Source: CAZDAW01 sp964503685
GTDB taxonomy: Bacteria; Chloroflexota; Anaerolineae; Anaerolineales; Anaerolineaceae
DNA length: 21,619 nucleotides
Reading direction: 5' to 3'
Assembly (NCBI GenBank): GCA_964503685.1
Contig: CAZDAW010000053.1
Coordinates: 1-21,619 of the forward strand
In this document: positions 1 to 7,494 of the stretch, one piece after another
How the letters are laid out: each line of letters starts with the position of its first letter
Numbering within the stretch: position 1 is the stretch's first letter
Notes under the pieces: generated by a model
What the model was told of the DNA's origin: nothing
Seen by the model: only the letters and a program-made list of their open reading frames with translations
Databases searched by the model: none
Made by a program: the position numbers and the translations under genes

Positions 1-1209
1 GTGGAAGAATTATCGGTCATGCAGCGCATTGATCGGGAGTTAAACGCCAGCCTGGATATCACCCGCGCCATGCGTATCACACTAGATTGGGCAATGCGCC
101 TGTCAGAAGCAAACGCCGGTCTGATCGGTGAAATGTCTGGAGAGGGCGTCAACATCATGGCCGCCGAAGGTTATGGGGAAATTCTGGCAATATATGAGGA
201 TTCGCCTCTGCCTCTCGAAACGGGCGGCCTGCGCGCTGTTCTCGAAAGCGGCCAACCCGAACAATTTTACATCACAGGCGAAGACCAGATCAAAAGCCTT
301 CTGTCCGGCGCAAGGAGCCAGATTGTCATTCCCATTCGCCGGGAAGAAGAGGTCATGGGTATTCTGCTGCTTGAAAGGATTCAACTCGAGCCCGTTTCAG
401 TTGAGACACTTGCCCTGTTAGACCGTCTCAGCGACCATGCCGCCATCGCAATTGCCAATGCCCGCCTTTACAGTGAAGTGAAAGCAGCCAATGTGGCAAA
501 GAGCGATTTCATTTCTTTTGTTTCTCACGAACTCAAGAACCCAATGACATCCATCAAAGGATATACTGAATTACTGGCAGCCGGGGCAGTCGGCCCAATC
601 AATGAAGCGCAGTCCAATTTCCTGACAACGATTCGCGCAAACATCGAAAGAATGGCAACCCTGGTTTCAGACCTCACAGATGTATCGCGTATCGAAGCAG
701 GACGATTATTCCTGGAATTTAAAGCCGTCAACATACCTGAATTAATTGACGAAGTGGTCCGCTCCAATCGGCGCCTGATCGACGAAAAAGAGCAGCATCT
801 GTCCATTCAAATACCGGAAGATCTGCCTAAAGTGTGGGCAGACCGCAACCGTTTGATTCAAATCATCACCAATCTGGTCAGCAACGCTTCAAAATATACA
901 CAACGGGACGGCAATATCGATATCAGAGTAGAGACCGCATTCAACCAGTGGGACAGCGAAGGCGCAAAAATGGTGGTGCATACTGAAGTCAAAGACAACG
1001 GCGCCGGCATCAGTCTCGAGGATCAGCAAAAAATCTTCCAGAAATTTTTCCGTTCCGAAGACCCCAAAATCCGCGAAGCGCCGGGTACCGGCCTGGGATT
1101 GAACATCACCAAAAGCCTGGTGGAAATGCAGGGGGGGCGCATCTGGTTCGAAAGCACACCAGGCAAGGGAACTTCTTTCCATTTCACAGTTCCCATAGCA
1201 GAATACTGA
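1..1209 (+). CDS. Sensor histidine kinase with GAF domain (5' end probably outside window)
   Basis: Membrane-free part of a two-component sensor kinase. Residues about 1-155 resemble a GAF domain. A short linker follows, then a HisKA dimerisation/phosphoacceptor segment with FVSHELKNP; the predicted autophosphorylated residue is His176. The HATPase_c domain shows the N box around NLVSNASKYT (Asn291/Asn295), the G1 box DNGAGIS, an F box FQKFFR and the G2 box GTGLGLNI. No transmembrane segment is visible in this part. The reading frame is open from base 1, and the GTG there may be an internal codon, so more sensor domains may lie upstream. No response regulator is in the window, so its partner is unknown. 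It ends just before a strong hairpin terminator and converges on trpB2. The kinase call is secure; signal and target are not known. Confidence 0.93.
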   Translation: MEELSVMQRIDRELNASLDITRAMRITLDWAMRLSEANAGLIGEMSGEGVNIMAAEGYGEILAIYEDSPLPLETGGLRAVLESGQPEQFYITGEDQIKSLLSGARSQIVIPIRREEEVMGILLLERIQLEPVSVETLALLDRLSDHAAIAIANARLYSEVKAANVAKSDFISFVSHELKNPMTSIKGYTELLAAGAVGPINEAQSNFLTTIRANIERMATLVSDLTDVSRIEAGRLFLEFKAVNIPELIDEVVRSNRRLIDEKEQHLSIQIPEDLPKVWADRNRLIQIITNLVSNASKYTQRDGNIDIRVETAFNQWDSEGAKMVVHTEVKDNGAGISLEDQQKIFQKFFRSEDPKIREAPGTGLGLNITKSLVEMQGGRIWFESTPGKGTSFHFTVPIAEY

Positions 1210-1239
1210 TAAAACATAATACACTTTGATGTAAAAGCG

Positions 1240-1265
1240 AGGGCGGGCTTCAGGCCCGCCCTTTT
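1240..1265. terminator. Bidirectional intrinsic terminator between histidine kinase and trpB2
   Basis: An 8-bp stem GGGCGGGC/GCCCGCCC (1241-1248 with 1254-1261) has a 5-base loop and is followed on the + strand by TTTT. On the - strand the stem is followed by TCGCTTTT. It lies between two convergent genes, so it probably serves both. Confidence 0.85.
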
Positions 1266-1277
1266 ATAATTCGTAAA

Positions 1278-2651
1278 CTATGCTGGAACTGCCACTTGAG
1301 GCAGGTTCTTCAGGCTGGCCTGAATCGCTTCCTCGGGATGAGCATAATCTTGCAAATTACCGCCCAGATAGGCTTGATAAGAAGCCATATCGAAATGGCC
1401 ATGACCAGAAAGATTGAAGAGAATGACCCGCTTCTCGCCGGCAGCTTTGGCTTGCAGCGCTTCATCAATCGCTGCCCGAATGGCGTGCGCCGATTCGGGA
1501 GCAGGGACAATACCTTCTGAACGGGCAAACTGGATAGCCGCTTCAAAAGTTGCCAGTTGAGGAACAGAAATCGCTGAAATATAACCGGCATCGACCATGG
1601 CCGAAAGCATCGGCGCCATCCCGTGATACCGCAGACCGCCGGCATGGATCGACGGCGGCATAAAATCGTGACCCAAGGTGTGCATTTTAACAACCGGCGC
1701 CATGCAAGCCGAATCGCCATAATCAAAAGCGTAAACGCCGCGGGTTATTGAAGGTGTGGCTGTCGGCTCAACGGCCACCAGGCGGGTACGCTGGCCGTCA
1801 ACCAGGTTGTGACGGAGAAACGGGAATGCAATCCCTGAAAAATTGGAACCGCCGCCCACACAACCAATGACCACATCCGGGTATTCTCCAGCCAGATCCA
1901 TCTGCTTGAGCGCTTCCTCGCCGATCACCGTCTGATGCAGCAGGACATGGTTCAATACTGATCCCAGACCGTATTTCTTCAGACCTCCCGATTTGGCTGC
2001 CACTTCCACCGCTTCTGAAATCGCAATCCCCAGCGAACCTGTATTGTCCGGGTCTTCGGCCAGCAACTGACGACCGTAGTCGGTTCGATCAGTCGGGCTG
2101 GCAAACACCTGAGCGCCGTAGGTCTCCATCATAATTCGCCGGTAGGGTTTTTGCTGGTAGGAAACTTTGACCATATAAACTTCCAGATCAAGATCAAAGT
2201 AATTACACGCCATGCTCAAAGCAGACCCCCATTGACCGGCGCCTGTTTCGGTGGTCATAGCCTTTGTACCACTGATCTTATTGAAAAAGGCCTGGGCAAC
2301 TGCTGTATTGACTTTATGACTACCCCCAGGAGAAACGCTTTCGTTTTTATAATAGATATGCGCCGGAGTATCCAGCATTTTCTCCAGTCGGCGGGCGCGA
2401 TGTAAAGGCGTAGGGCGGTAGAGGCGATAGATATCACGCACTTCTTCTGGAATCTCAATATATCGCTCAGTCGTCACTTCCTGCTGGATGAGTTCCATGG
2501 GAAACAATACAGAAAGAAAATCAGGGGTGACAGGTTCCAGCGTTATGGGGTTGAAAACAGGCGTCGGCGGTACAGGACTGTCGGCATTCAAGTTGTACCA
2601 AAAACGAGGAATATCATTTTCATTCAGAATAAAGCGAGTTTGACCGGACAT
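1278..2651 (-). CDS. trpB: Tryptophan synthase beta chain, TrpB2 type (PLP-dependent)
   Basis: Condenses indole with L-serine to give L-tryptophan, using PLP. The protein is 457 residues, longer than classical TrpB, and its N-terminus (NDIPRFWYNLNAD) and NESVSPGGSHKVN motif are those of the TrpB2 / TrpB-like group. Lys113 in GSHKVN is the expected Schiff-base lysine. GCVGGGSNFSG is the phosphate-binding loop, and FNLSGHGHFD lies near the C-terminus. The start at 2651 is chosen because GGAGG sits five bases upstream (2657-2661) and the protein then begins as its family does; the frame is open for 23 more codons, but those lie in the regulatory leader. No trpA is adjacent, which fits the view that TrpB2 enzymes can work alone or salvage indole. 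Expression is very likely set by the tryptophan T-box directly upstream. Some TrpB2 members may use other substrates, but the Trp-specific leader argues for tryptophan synthesis here. Confidence 0.9.
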   Translation of the reverse strand: MSGQTRFILNENDIPRFWYNLNADSPVPPTPVFNPITLEPVTPDFLSVLFPMELIQQEVTTERYIEIPEEVRDIYRLYRPTPLHRARRLEKMLDTPAHIYYKNESVSPGGSHKVNTAVAQAFFNKISGTKAMTTETGAGQWGSALSMACNYFDLDLEVYMVKVSYQQKPYRRIMMETYGAQVFASPTDRTDYGRQLLAEDPDNTGSLGIAISEAVEVAAKSGGLKKYGLGSVLNHVLLHQTVIGEEALKQMDLAGEYPDVVIGCVGGGSNFSGIAFPFLRHNLVDGQRTRLVAVEPTATPSITRGVYAFDYGDSACMAPVVKMHTLGHDFMPPSIHAGGLRYHGMAPMLSAMVDAGYISAISVPQLATFEAAIQFARSEGIVPAPESAHAIRAAIDEALQAKAAGEKRVILFNLSGHGHFDMASYQAYLGGNLQDYAHPEEAIQASLKNLPQVAVPA

Positions 2652-2730
2652 TTTAACCTCCAAAAAATAATGAATAGGATTTTGAAGCTTGCAAAATAGA
2701 GTGTCCGGAACGGGCTGCAAGCCTGTGCTT

Positions 2731-2771
2731 TAAAATACAAAGCGCCCGTCCCTTTGCAGGGGACGAACGCT
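2731..2771 (-). terminator. Intrinsic terminator of the Trp T-box
   Basis: A 12-bp stem pairs 2771-2760 (AGCGTTCGTCCC) with 2752-2741 (GGGACGGGCGCT), including two G-U pairs. The loop is 7 bases and the downstream tract reads TTGTATTTT. Its 5' strand is the sequence used by the antiterminator, so the two folds exclude each other. Confidence 0.9.
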
Positions 2772-3085
2772 AAATGTCCGTGGTGCCACCCCAGTTAGGC
2801 TGATTTAATCAAAAACCCTGTCGTTGATGCAACAACAGGGTAACTCGCCAGCCTCACTCATTGTCGGGTACGACAATCTATAAAAAACCATGTAAAGACT
2901 GTTTATACCCTTTGCCCAGGTAACGGCGGCAACTCCGGCTCAGACTACTCGGAAAAATCCTTTCGCCCTGCAACTCTGAGAACCATTCGACGCTACTGTT
3001 CGGGTGAGGCTCTCACCTGTCCTCACTCTCTGTGCCGCCAACGCAGCGTGTACTCGCTCTCTTCACAGTTTTTATTTTTTAATTT
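2731..3085 (-). promoter_or_regulatory. T-box riboswitch leader, tryptophan-specific, upstream of trpB2
   Basis: A tRNA-sensing leader that reads tRNA-Trp charging. On the - strand, Stem I holds the distal AGAGAG (AG-bulge) and GGTGAGAG motifs at about 3010-3035. Its specifier loop reads GAA-UGG-UUC, with the UGG codon at 2985-2983. The upper stem is ACGCU/AGCGU and the lower stem GAGAG/UUCUC. A stem III hairpin (CCCTGT...ACAGGG, 2816-2840) precedes the T-box core GGGGUGGCACCACGG (2792-2778). The bulge UGGC would pair with a tRNA end GCCA, which matches the G73 discriminator of bacterial tRNA-Trp. The antiterminator pairs GGGG with CCCC and ACGGAC with GUUCGU around a 7-base bulge, and shares its 3' strand with the terminator. 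Inferred logic: uncharged tRNA-Trp stabilises the antiterminator and lets trpB2 be transcribed. Confidence 0.93.
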
Positions 3086-3091
3086 TGTCTG

Positions 3092-3119
3092 ATTATATGC
3101 AAATATCTTTTTCTGTCAA
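3092..3119 (-). promoter_or_regulatory. Near-consensus sigma-70-type promoter for the T-box/trpB2 unit
   Basis: A perfect -35 TTGACA (3119-3114) and a perfect -10 TATAAT (3097-3092) are separated by 16 bases, predicting a transcript start near 3085. The -35 box contains the TGA stop codon of thyX. This is one of the best promoter matches in the window. Confidence 0.85.
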
Positions 3120-4561
3120 GATATCTGGGCAAAGTAATTTTCCTGAATTGACTGCCAGTTTTCATCTTCAGGCAAACGCATGAAAGCCGCCAGAGCCGGG
3201 TGTACTGATCGGATCAACTCGGCAATGCGCCGCGCTACCCGTCGCGCTGAAAAATGGGCGTTGGATGCAGAACGTAACTGGCAAAAATGATAAGCCTCGC
3301 GCAGATTAAACGTAAGCAGAACACGCCGATTATAAGCATTGGGAACAACATACGAAGCAGCAAATGGATTTTCTTTTGCAATTTCCCGGTAAGCCGCCTG
3401 TGCAGCTTCCATTGCCTGACAATACGGCTCCTTGAATCCAGCCTCAACGATCAGGCGCGGGATTGCAAAACCTTGCTCCGGCTCCAATCGCTGAGCTGTT
3501 TGCGTCATCATGCGGTGCCGCTTGACTTCAAAATAGGCCCCCTGGTCCATCAACACATCGAATGTATAGCTCGTATGCTCCAGTTCACGAAGGGGAATAT
3601 CATGTTCACCCATTTTACTGAGCAGCCGATATGCCAGATCCGTCCTTTGCCTGGAATCCATATTTTTAACTTGCGTCAGAATAACTTCGAATGGTTGATT
3701 ACCAAAGCGGTATAAGGCGGCAGTCAGCACTCGCGCCTCGCCGTCGGCGTCCCAGGCAAGCAACCGGCACCAATCGGGCGACGATATTGACCCTTTTGCA
3801 GATAACCGATCGACTTCAATGGTGAGATCGGATGCCGTACCCACAAGGTAAGGGACGCTCTCAGCATATTTGACCAGCGAGGGCAATTCAGCTTGAGCGA
3901 CCTTTTTTATCTCCAGGCCAATGGAGCGCGCTTCTTCCAGAGGATGACTGAGCATCTTTTGAAGGGCATGCTCCAGCGCCCGCGCGTTAGCTGTTATACC
4001 CACATTTGCCAAACAAGAGGCGGGCAGCAAAAAACGGCTTACATCCACATACCGGGCGCGTAAACGGCGGTCATACGCTGCCTGGCTTTCGCCCTCCTCT
4101 CGCGGATAACGTTGTCCGGTTATCTCCCGCAGAACTTGAAGCGAATCAAGGTATGTATCTAAAAGAAGGCGGCACGTATCGGTATATAGAGATTTTAATG
4201 AGCTCCGCTCCAGTTCAAGAGGGAGATAAAAATTATCGGCATCCCAGGTCTGGTAGCGAGTTGATTTTTCTGTATATGAAACCAGTCGGTTCGATTCAAT
4301 ACATTCGATAGCCAGCCGGGAGGCATTTTCGACGGCAACGTGCAAAACAGCATGCTCCGCCACCGAAGCATGTCCGTAGCCCACCACCCACTTTTCATTG
4401 AATTGGGCGCTCTTCGCATCCGTTAATTCCGCCGCTATTTCGCGAAAGCTGAGCGGTGAACGAGAAGTTTTGGCAAAAGCAACCGCAATGGTTTCAGGGG
4501 TAAGCTCTTTCGGATTTAATAAATATACCCGGCGTTTACGGTCGGGTTGTTCAGTTTCCAT
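3116..4561 (-). CDS. thyX: Tandem-domain FAD-dependent thymidylate synthase (ThyX-like)
   Basis: ThyX enzymes methylate dUMP to dTMP using methylene-tetrahydrofolate, FAD and NADPH. The usual monomer is about 220-260 residues; this protein is 481 and holds two ThyX folds. Half 1 (about 25-240) has GHASVAEH and then SNRLVSYTEKSTRY (90-103). Half 2 (about 270-465) has LEHTSYTF, then RHRMMTQTAQR (348-358) and a ThyX-like C-terminus NLREAYHF. Against the family signature RHRxxSxNExSxRY, half 1 keeps the Ser/Glu/Ser/Arg/Tyr part (Ser100, Arg102) but lacks RH; half 2 keeps RHR but lacks the rest. One composite site may form between the halves. The start ATG overlaps the end of ribF by 11 bases; the Shine-Dalgarno sequence is weak (GGGAAAAA), suggesting translational coupling. 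Membership of the ThyX superfamily is clear; catalytic activity is inferred. Confidence 0.85.
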   Translation of the reverse strand: METEQPDRKRRVYLLNPKELTPETIAVAFAKTSRSPLSFREIAAELTDAKSAQFNEKWVVGYGHASVAEHAVLHVAVENASRLAIECIESNRLVSYTEKSTRYQTWDADNFYLPLELERSSLKSLYTDTCRLLLDTYLDSLQVLREITGQRYPREEGESQAAYDRRLRARYVDVSRFLLPASCLANVGITANARALEHALQKMLSHPLEEARSIGLEIKKVAQAELPSLVKYAESVPYLVGTASDLTIEVDRLSAKGSISSPDWCRLLAWDADGEARVLTAALYRFGNQPFEVILTQVKNMDSRQRTDLAYRLLSKMGEHDIPLRELEHTSYTFDVLMDQGAYFEVKRHRMMTQTAQRLEPEQGFAIPRLIVEAGFKEPYCQAMEAAQAAYREIAKENPFAASYVVPNAYNRRVLLTFNLREAYHFCQLRSASNAHFSARRVARRIAELIRSVHPALAAFMRLPEDENWQSIQENYFAQIS

Positions 4562-5498
4562 CGGCTAATTTTTCCCGTAAAGATTGGACATCCTGCTCGA
4601 CCAGAAATGGGTCTTCTGTATCAATGAGGCCATCTTGTCCGCCGCGAATACGATCAACAAATTCTATCCGTATTTTTTGTCCCGCCAGATTGCCGTCACA
4701 ATTCATTAAAGCCAGAAAGGATGATTGTCCATGTTCTTTCTGACTCTCGACGCCATCAGGGAATGAGGCGGCGTAAAAGCCAGTATAACAGGCAGCAGCA
4801 TATTTTCGATCATTAACCCAAGCCCAGACGGCGTACACACCCTCGCCAGGCACAATCCGCTCTTGCGGAAAAGAAAGCGCTGTCCACACTATATCAGAAC
4901 GGGCGCTGGAAAGTGAGACTGTCTGGACCGATTCGGTAATCGAATAACGCCGGCCCAGTAAACAGGCAGCCTTCCCAACATCACCCGCCAATAAAAGTGT
5001 TCTGATCTGGGTGGAAGAAACCGGCCGGTCTTCAATCAGGAAAGGAGGAATGATCTCGACAGAATAACCCAGTTCGTTGCCAATTCGGCTCAACGCTGCC
5101 AGGTCGCCATCGCCCTTATACCCCATTTTAAAATTAAAACCGACATAGAGCTTTTCCATTCCCAGATTCGTTTTAAGCCAGGAAACAAACTTCCACGCTG
5201 AAAGCTCACGCACTGATCGGGTAAAATTCACCGTGACAACAATATCCACACCGGCCTGCCCAAGTAAATCAGCCCGTTCATCGGGTAATGATAAATAAAT
5301 CGGACCCTTTGGACGACCTAAAATTTCAGTCGGGTGAGGATAAAACGTTACGACAACAGCAGGAACAGCAACCTGATGCGCTGTACGGGTCAAACGGCTG
5401 ATGATCTCCCTGTGACCGAGATGGACGCCATCATAAGAGCCTACTGAAACATAGGCCTTTTTCAGGTGTATATCATCCAGAGATGAAAAATGCTGCAT
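4551..5498 (-). CDS. ribF: RibF-like FAD synthetase with degenerate riboflavin-kinase domain
   Basis: RibF normally phosphorylates riboflavin to FMN and adenylates FMN to FAD. The adenylyltransferase half (about 12-185 of 315) is well kept: GSYDGVHLGH (20-29), the TFYPHP loop (51-56), VGFNFKMG (119-126) and SSTQIR (161-166). The C-terminal half has the outline of a flavokinase (VPGEGVYAV at 216-224, GQKIRIEFVDRIRGG at 273-287) but lacks the PTAN motif expected near 200-210 and the Glu of the usual EVHLLD strand, which here reads FLALM. It is therefore probably an FMN adenylyltransferase with a vestigial kinase half. It lies 42 bases after truB, a common bacterial arrangement, and overlaps the FAD-requiring thyX. 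The Shine-Dalgarno sequence AGAAGG is very close to the ATG. Family assignment is firm; loss of kinase activity is inferred. Confidence 0.85.
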   Translation of the reverse strand: MQHFSSLDDIHLKKAYVSVGSYDGVHLGHREIISRLTRTAHQVAVPAVVVTFYPHPTEILGRPKGPIYLSLPDERADLLGQAGVDIVVTVNFTRSVRELSAWKFVSWLKTNLGMEKLYVGFNFKMGYKGDGDLAALSRIGNELGYSVEIIPPFLIEDRPVSSTQIRTLLLAGDVGKAACLLGRRYSITESVQTVSLSSARSDIVWTALSFPQERIVPGEGVYAVWAWVNDRKYAAACYTGFYAASFPDGVESQKEHGQSSFLALMNCDGNLAGQKIRIEFVDRIRGGQDGLIDTEDPFLVEQDVQSLREKLADGN

Positions 5499-5540
5499 AC
5501 CTTCTGATCGTCTTTGTCGGCTGAGATGTCTGAAACTATA

Positions 5541-6449
5541 CTACGAGAAAAAAACTTTGCGAGGTTGCCACTCGTTCGTTTCAAGATCAACTTCGAGAAG
5601 AGCAATCAATTCACCCTGCTCATTGATACCCCGCGCCCAACCGGTCGTTCCGGGCTCTGCAGGGATGCGATGGCCATGTTGAATGGCGCTGGCTTCGTCA
5701 GAGTTCAATTCGACAGCAGGCCAGTCAGAGAGGGCTTCAGCCGCCGGAATGAGATATTGATACCAGTTGCCCGCCTCGAACGATTCGCGCAGTTTCCGTA
5801 AAGGCACCGCATCGCGTAATGTAAAGCGGCCGCTTTTGGTGCGCCGCAACCCAACCAGGTGAGCGCCGCACCCCAATACTTCACCCAAGTCATGAGCCAA
5901 TGAACGGACATATGTCCCAGATGAACAGTAAACATCGACGACAGCTTCCGGGGGCGCCCATTCTAATAACTCCAAACTATAGACCTGAATCTTTCGCGGC
6001 GCAAGATCAATTTCTTCACCTTCACGGGCAGCTTCATAAGCTTTGCGGCCTTTTACTTTAACTGCCGAAAATGGCGGAGGAACTTGCTCAATCTCACCAA
6101 TAAACTGCTGCAAAGAATTTTCAAATTGCTCCTCGGTGACTTCAACAGGTGATGAACTGACCACGCGCCCATCAGCGTCATAGGTATCCGTACTGGTTCC
6201 CAGACGAACGATGGCTTGATAACGCTTATCCGATGCAGATACATATTCGCTCAACCGAACAGCCGGCCCGATCAGCACCACCAAAACACCCGATGCCCGC
6301 GGATCCAGTGTGCCGGTATGCCCGGCGCGCCGGATATTGGTGCCCTTACGAATAATTTGCACGACATCATGTGATGTCAGACCTACCGGCTTGTCAACTA
6401 CAAGAACACCCGATATCGCATTTTTCATGTCCACTGAACTATCGTTCAT
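5541..6449 (-). CDS. truB: tRNA pseudouridine-55 synthase TruB
   Basis: Converts U55 to pseudouridine in the T-loop of tRNAs. The protein is 302 residues, a normal length. It begins GVLVVDKPVGLTSHDVV, and the catalytic motif GHTGTLDPRASGVL contains the catalytic Asp49. KRYQAIVRLGTSTDTYDADG and SSGTYVRSLAHDLG are further conserved blocks, and a C-terminal TruB/PUA-like domain occupies about the last 60 residues. The start at 6449 is preferred over the Met at residue 8 because GGGAGG (6463-6458) stands eight bases upstream. It belongs to the nusA-infB-rbfA-truB-ribF gene order seen in many bacteria. An AT-rich gap upstream may hold an extra promoter. Confidence 0.96.
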   Translation of the reverse strand: MNDSSVDMKNAISGVLVVDKPVGLTSHDVVQIIRKGTNIRRAGHTGTLDPRASGVLVVLIGPAVRLSEYVSASDKRYQAIVRLGTSTDTYDADGRVVSSSPVEVTEEQFENSLQQFIGEIEQVPPPFSAVKVKGRKAYEAAREGEEIDLAPRKIQVYSLELLEWAPPEAVVDVYCSSGTYVRSLAHDLGEVLGCGAHLVGLRRTKSGRFTLRDAVPLRKLRESFEAGNWYQYLIPAAEALSDWPAVELNSDEASAIQHGHRIPAEPGTTGWARGINEQGELIALLEVDLETNEWQPRKVFFS

Positions 6450-6480
6450 GTGATTTACCTCCCATTAATTATTTATAAAC

Positions 6481-6496
6481 ATTATAGTAAATTATA
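6481..6496 (-). promoter_or_regulatory. Possible internal promoter before truB
   Basis: The 79-base gap between nrnA and truB is very AT-rich and holds two copies of TATAAT on the - strand (6496-6491 and 6486-6481). No good -35 box is present at the right distance, so this is only a candidate. Confidence 0.25.
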
Positions 6497-6528
6497 ATAT
6501 ACATATTGATACCACGGTTTTACTGAAT

Positions 6529-7494
6529 TTATGGTTGATTTAATCTTAAAATTTTACGTGTAACAGCTAAAACTTTTTCTTGAACTTCGGGAAGACTCCC
6601 GCTTATTTCCACACCCGCAGCGGCGGGATGTCCGCCGCCTCCAAAGTGCAGTGCAACTTTTGAGACATCCAAGCCAACGCCTGCCCGCCAGCTCACTTTA
6701 ACCCGGTCAGGCGCCTGCTCCACAAATATTACCGATACATCTATTCCTTCGACATTCGAGAGCGTATTAACCAGGTCAGCATCATCCTTTCCAGGATAAC
6801 CAACCTGCTGGCGATCCGATAACGTAAGGCTGGTCCACAACATGTTGCCATCCCGCTCCAATTTAATCAGGCCGCACCCCCAATAGCGTAAACCAGAAAA
6901 CGAATGCAAAAGGAGCGCTTTCGAATAGATATCCGGTAAATTTGCTCCTTTCTCCATCAGATCGGCAGCCAGGCGGAGTACTTTCGGCGACATATTTGAT
7001 GTACGAAAACCCAGAGTATCGCTCACAATACCCATCAGCAGCGCGATAGCCATTTCTTTCGAGATAGGGAATCCCCAGCCCGGCAGACGTTCAGCCAGAA
7101 TGGCAGAAGTTGCTGCGATATCCGGTTCAACCCAGTTCAATTCAGCAAAATTCAGATTCGTCTGATGATGATCGATATTCAATTGGGGCTTTGGATAATC
7201 TCTTCCAGTCTGTCCCAGGCGAGCAATATCCGATACATCCAGACTCACAATCAGATCAAAAGTACCCTCAGCGCGTTTGACGATCTGATCGCTTCCGGGT
7301 AGCAAGCGAAATTCTATCGGAACGCCGTCTTCAAGGACCATCTGGACAGTCTTGCCAGCTCCCTGAAGTCCAAGCCCCAAACCCAACAACGCTCCGATGC
7401 AATCGCCATCCGGCCGGATATGAGAAGCCAGCAAAACACGCCGGGCAGCTTTCAACCGCTGCCGGATTGCGCTGTCTAAATCTTTATTCACCAT
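6529..7494 (-). CDS. nrnA: DHH/DHHA1 phosphoesterase, NrnA-like (nanoRNase / pAp phosphatase)
   Basis: Members of this family degrade short RNA oligonucleotides, and some also hydrolyse pAp or cyclic-dinucleotide products. Metal-binding residues are visible in order: HIRPDGD (His25, Asp29, Asp31), SLDVSD (Asp86), NIDHH (Asp108-His110, the DHH motif) and GIVSDT (Asp159). The C-terminal DHHA1 domain carries GGGGHPAAAG (285-294), the substrate-binding loop. Length is 321 residues, usual for the family. The start overlaps the end of rbfA by 11 bases, so translation is probably coupled. A DHH protein between rbfA and truB is common in Gram-positive bacteria and relatives. The exact substrate (nanoRNA, pAp or pApA) cannot be settled from sequence. 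Confidence 0.88.
   Translation of the reverse strand: MVNKDLDSAIRQRLKAARRVLLASHIRPDGDCIGALLGLGLGLQGAGKTVQMVLEDGVPIEFRLLPGSDQIVKRAEGTFDLIVSLDVSDIARLGQTGRDYPKPQLNIDHHQTNLNFAELNWVEPDIAATSAILAERLPGWGFPISKEMAIALLMGIVSDTLGFRTSNMSPKVLRLAADLMEKGANLPDIYSKALLLHSFSGLRYWGCGLIKLERDGNMLWTSLTLSDRQQVGYPGKDDADLVNTLSNVEGIDVSVIFVEQAPDRVKVSWRAGVGLDVSKVALHFGGGGHPAAAGVEISGSLPEVQEKVLAVTRKILRLNQP

Noticed and set aside
2652..2720. N-terminal extension of the TrpB frame
   Set aside because: It lies in the T-box leader, upstream of a strong Shine-Dalgarno sequence that points to 2651, and does not look like TrpB.
2857..2878. Hairpin ATTGTCG-N-CGACAAT as a separate terminator
   Set aside because: It has no T-run after it on the - strand and lies inside the T-box between the Stem I region and stem III, so it is treated as part of that RNA fold.
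4006..4311. 101-codon open frame on the + strand
   Set aside because: It is antisense to thyX and has no supporting signals.
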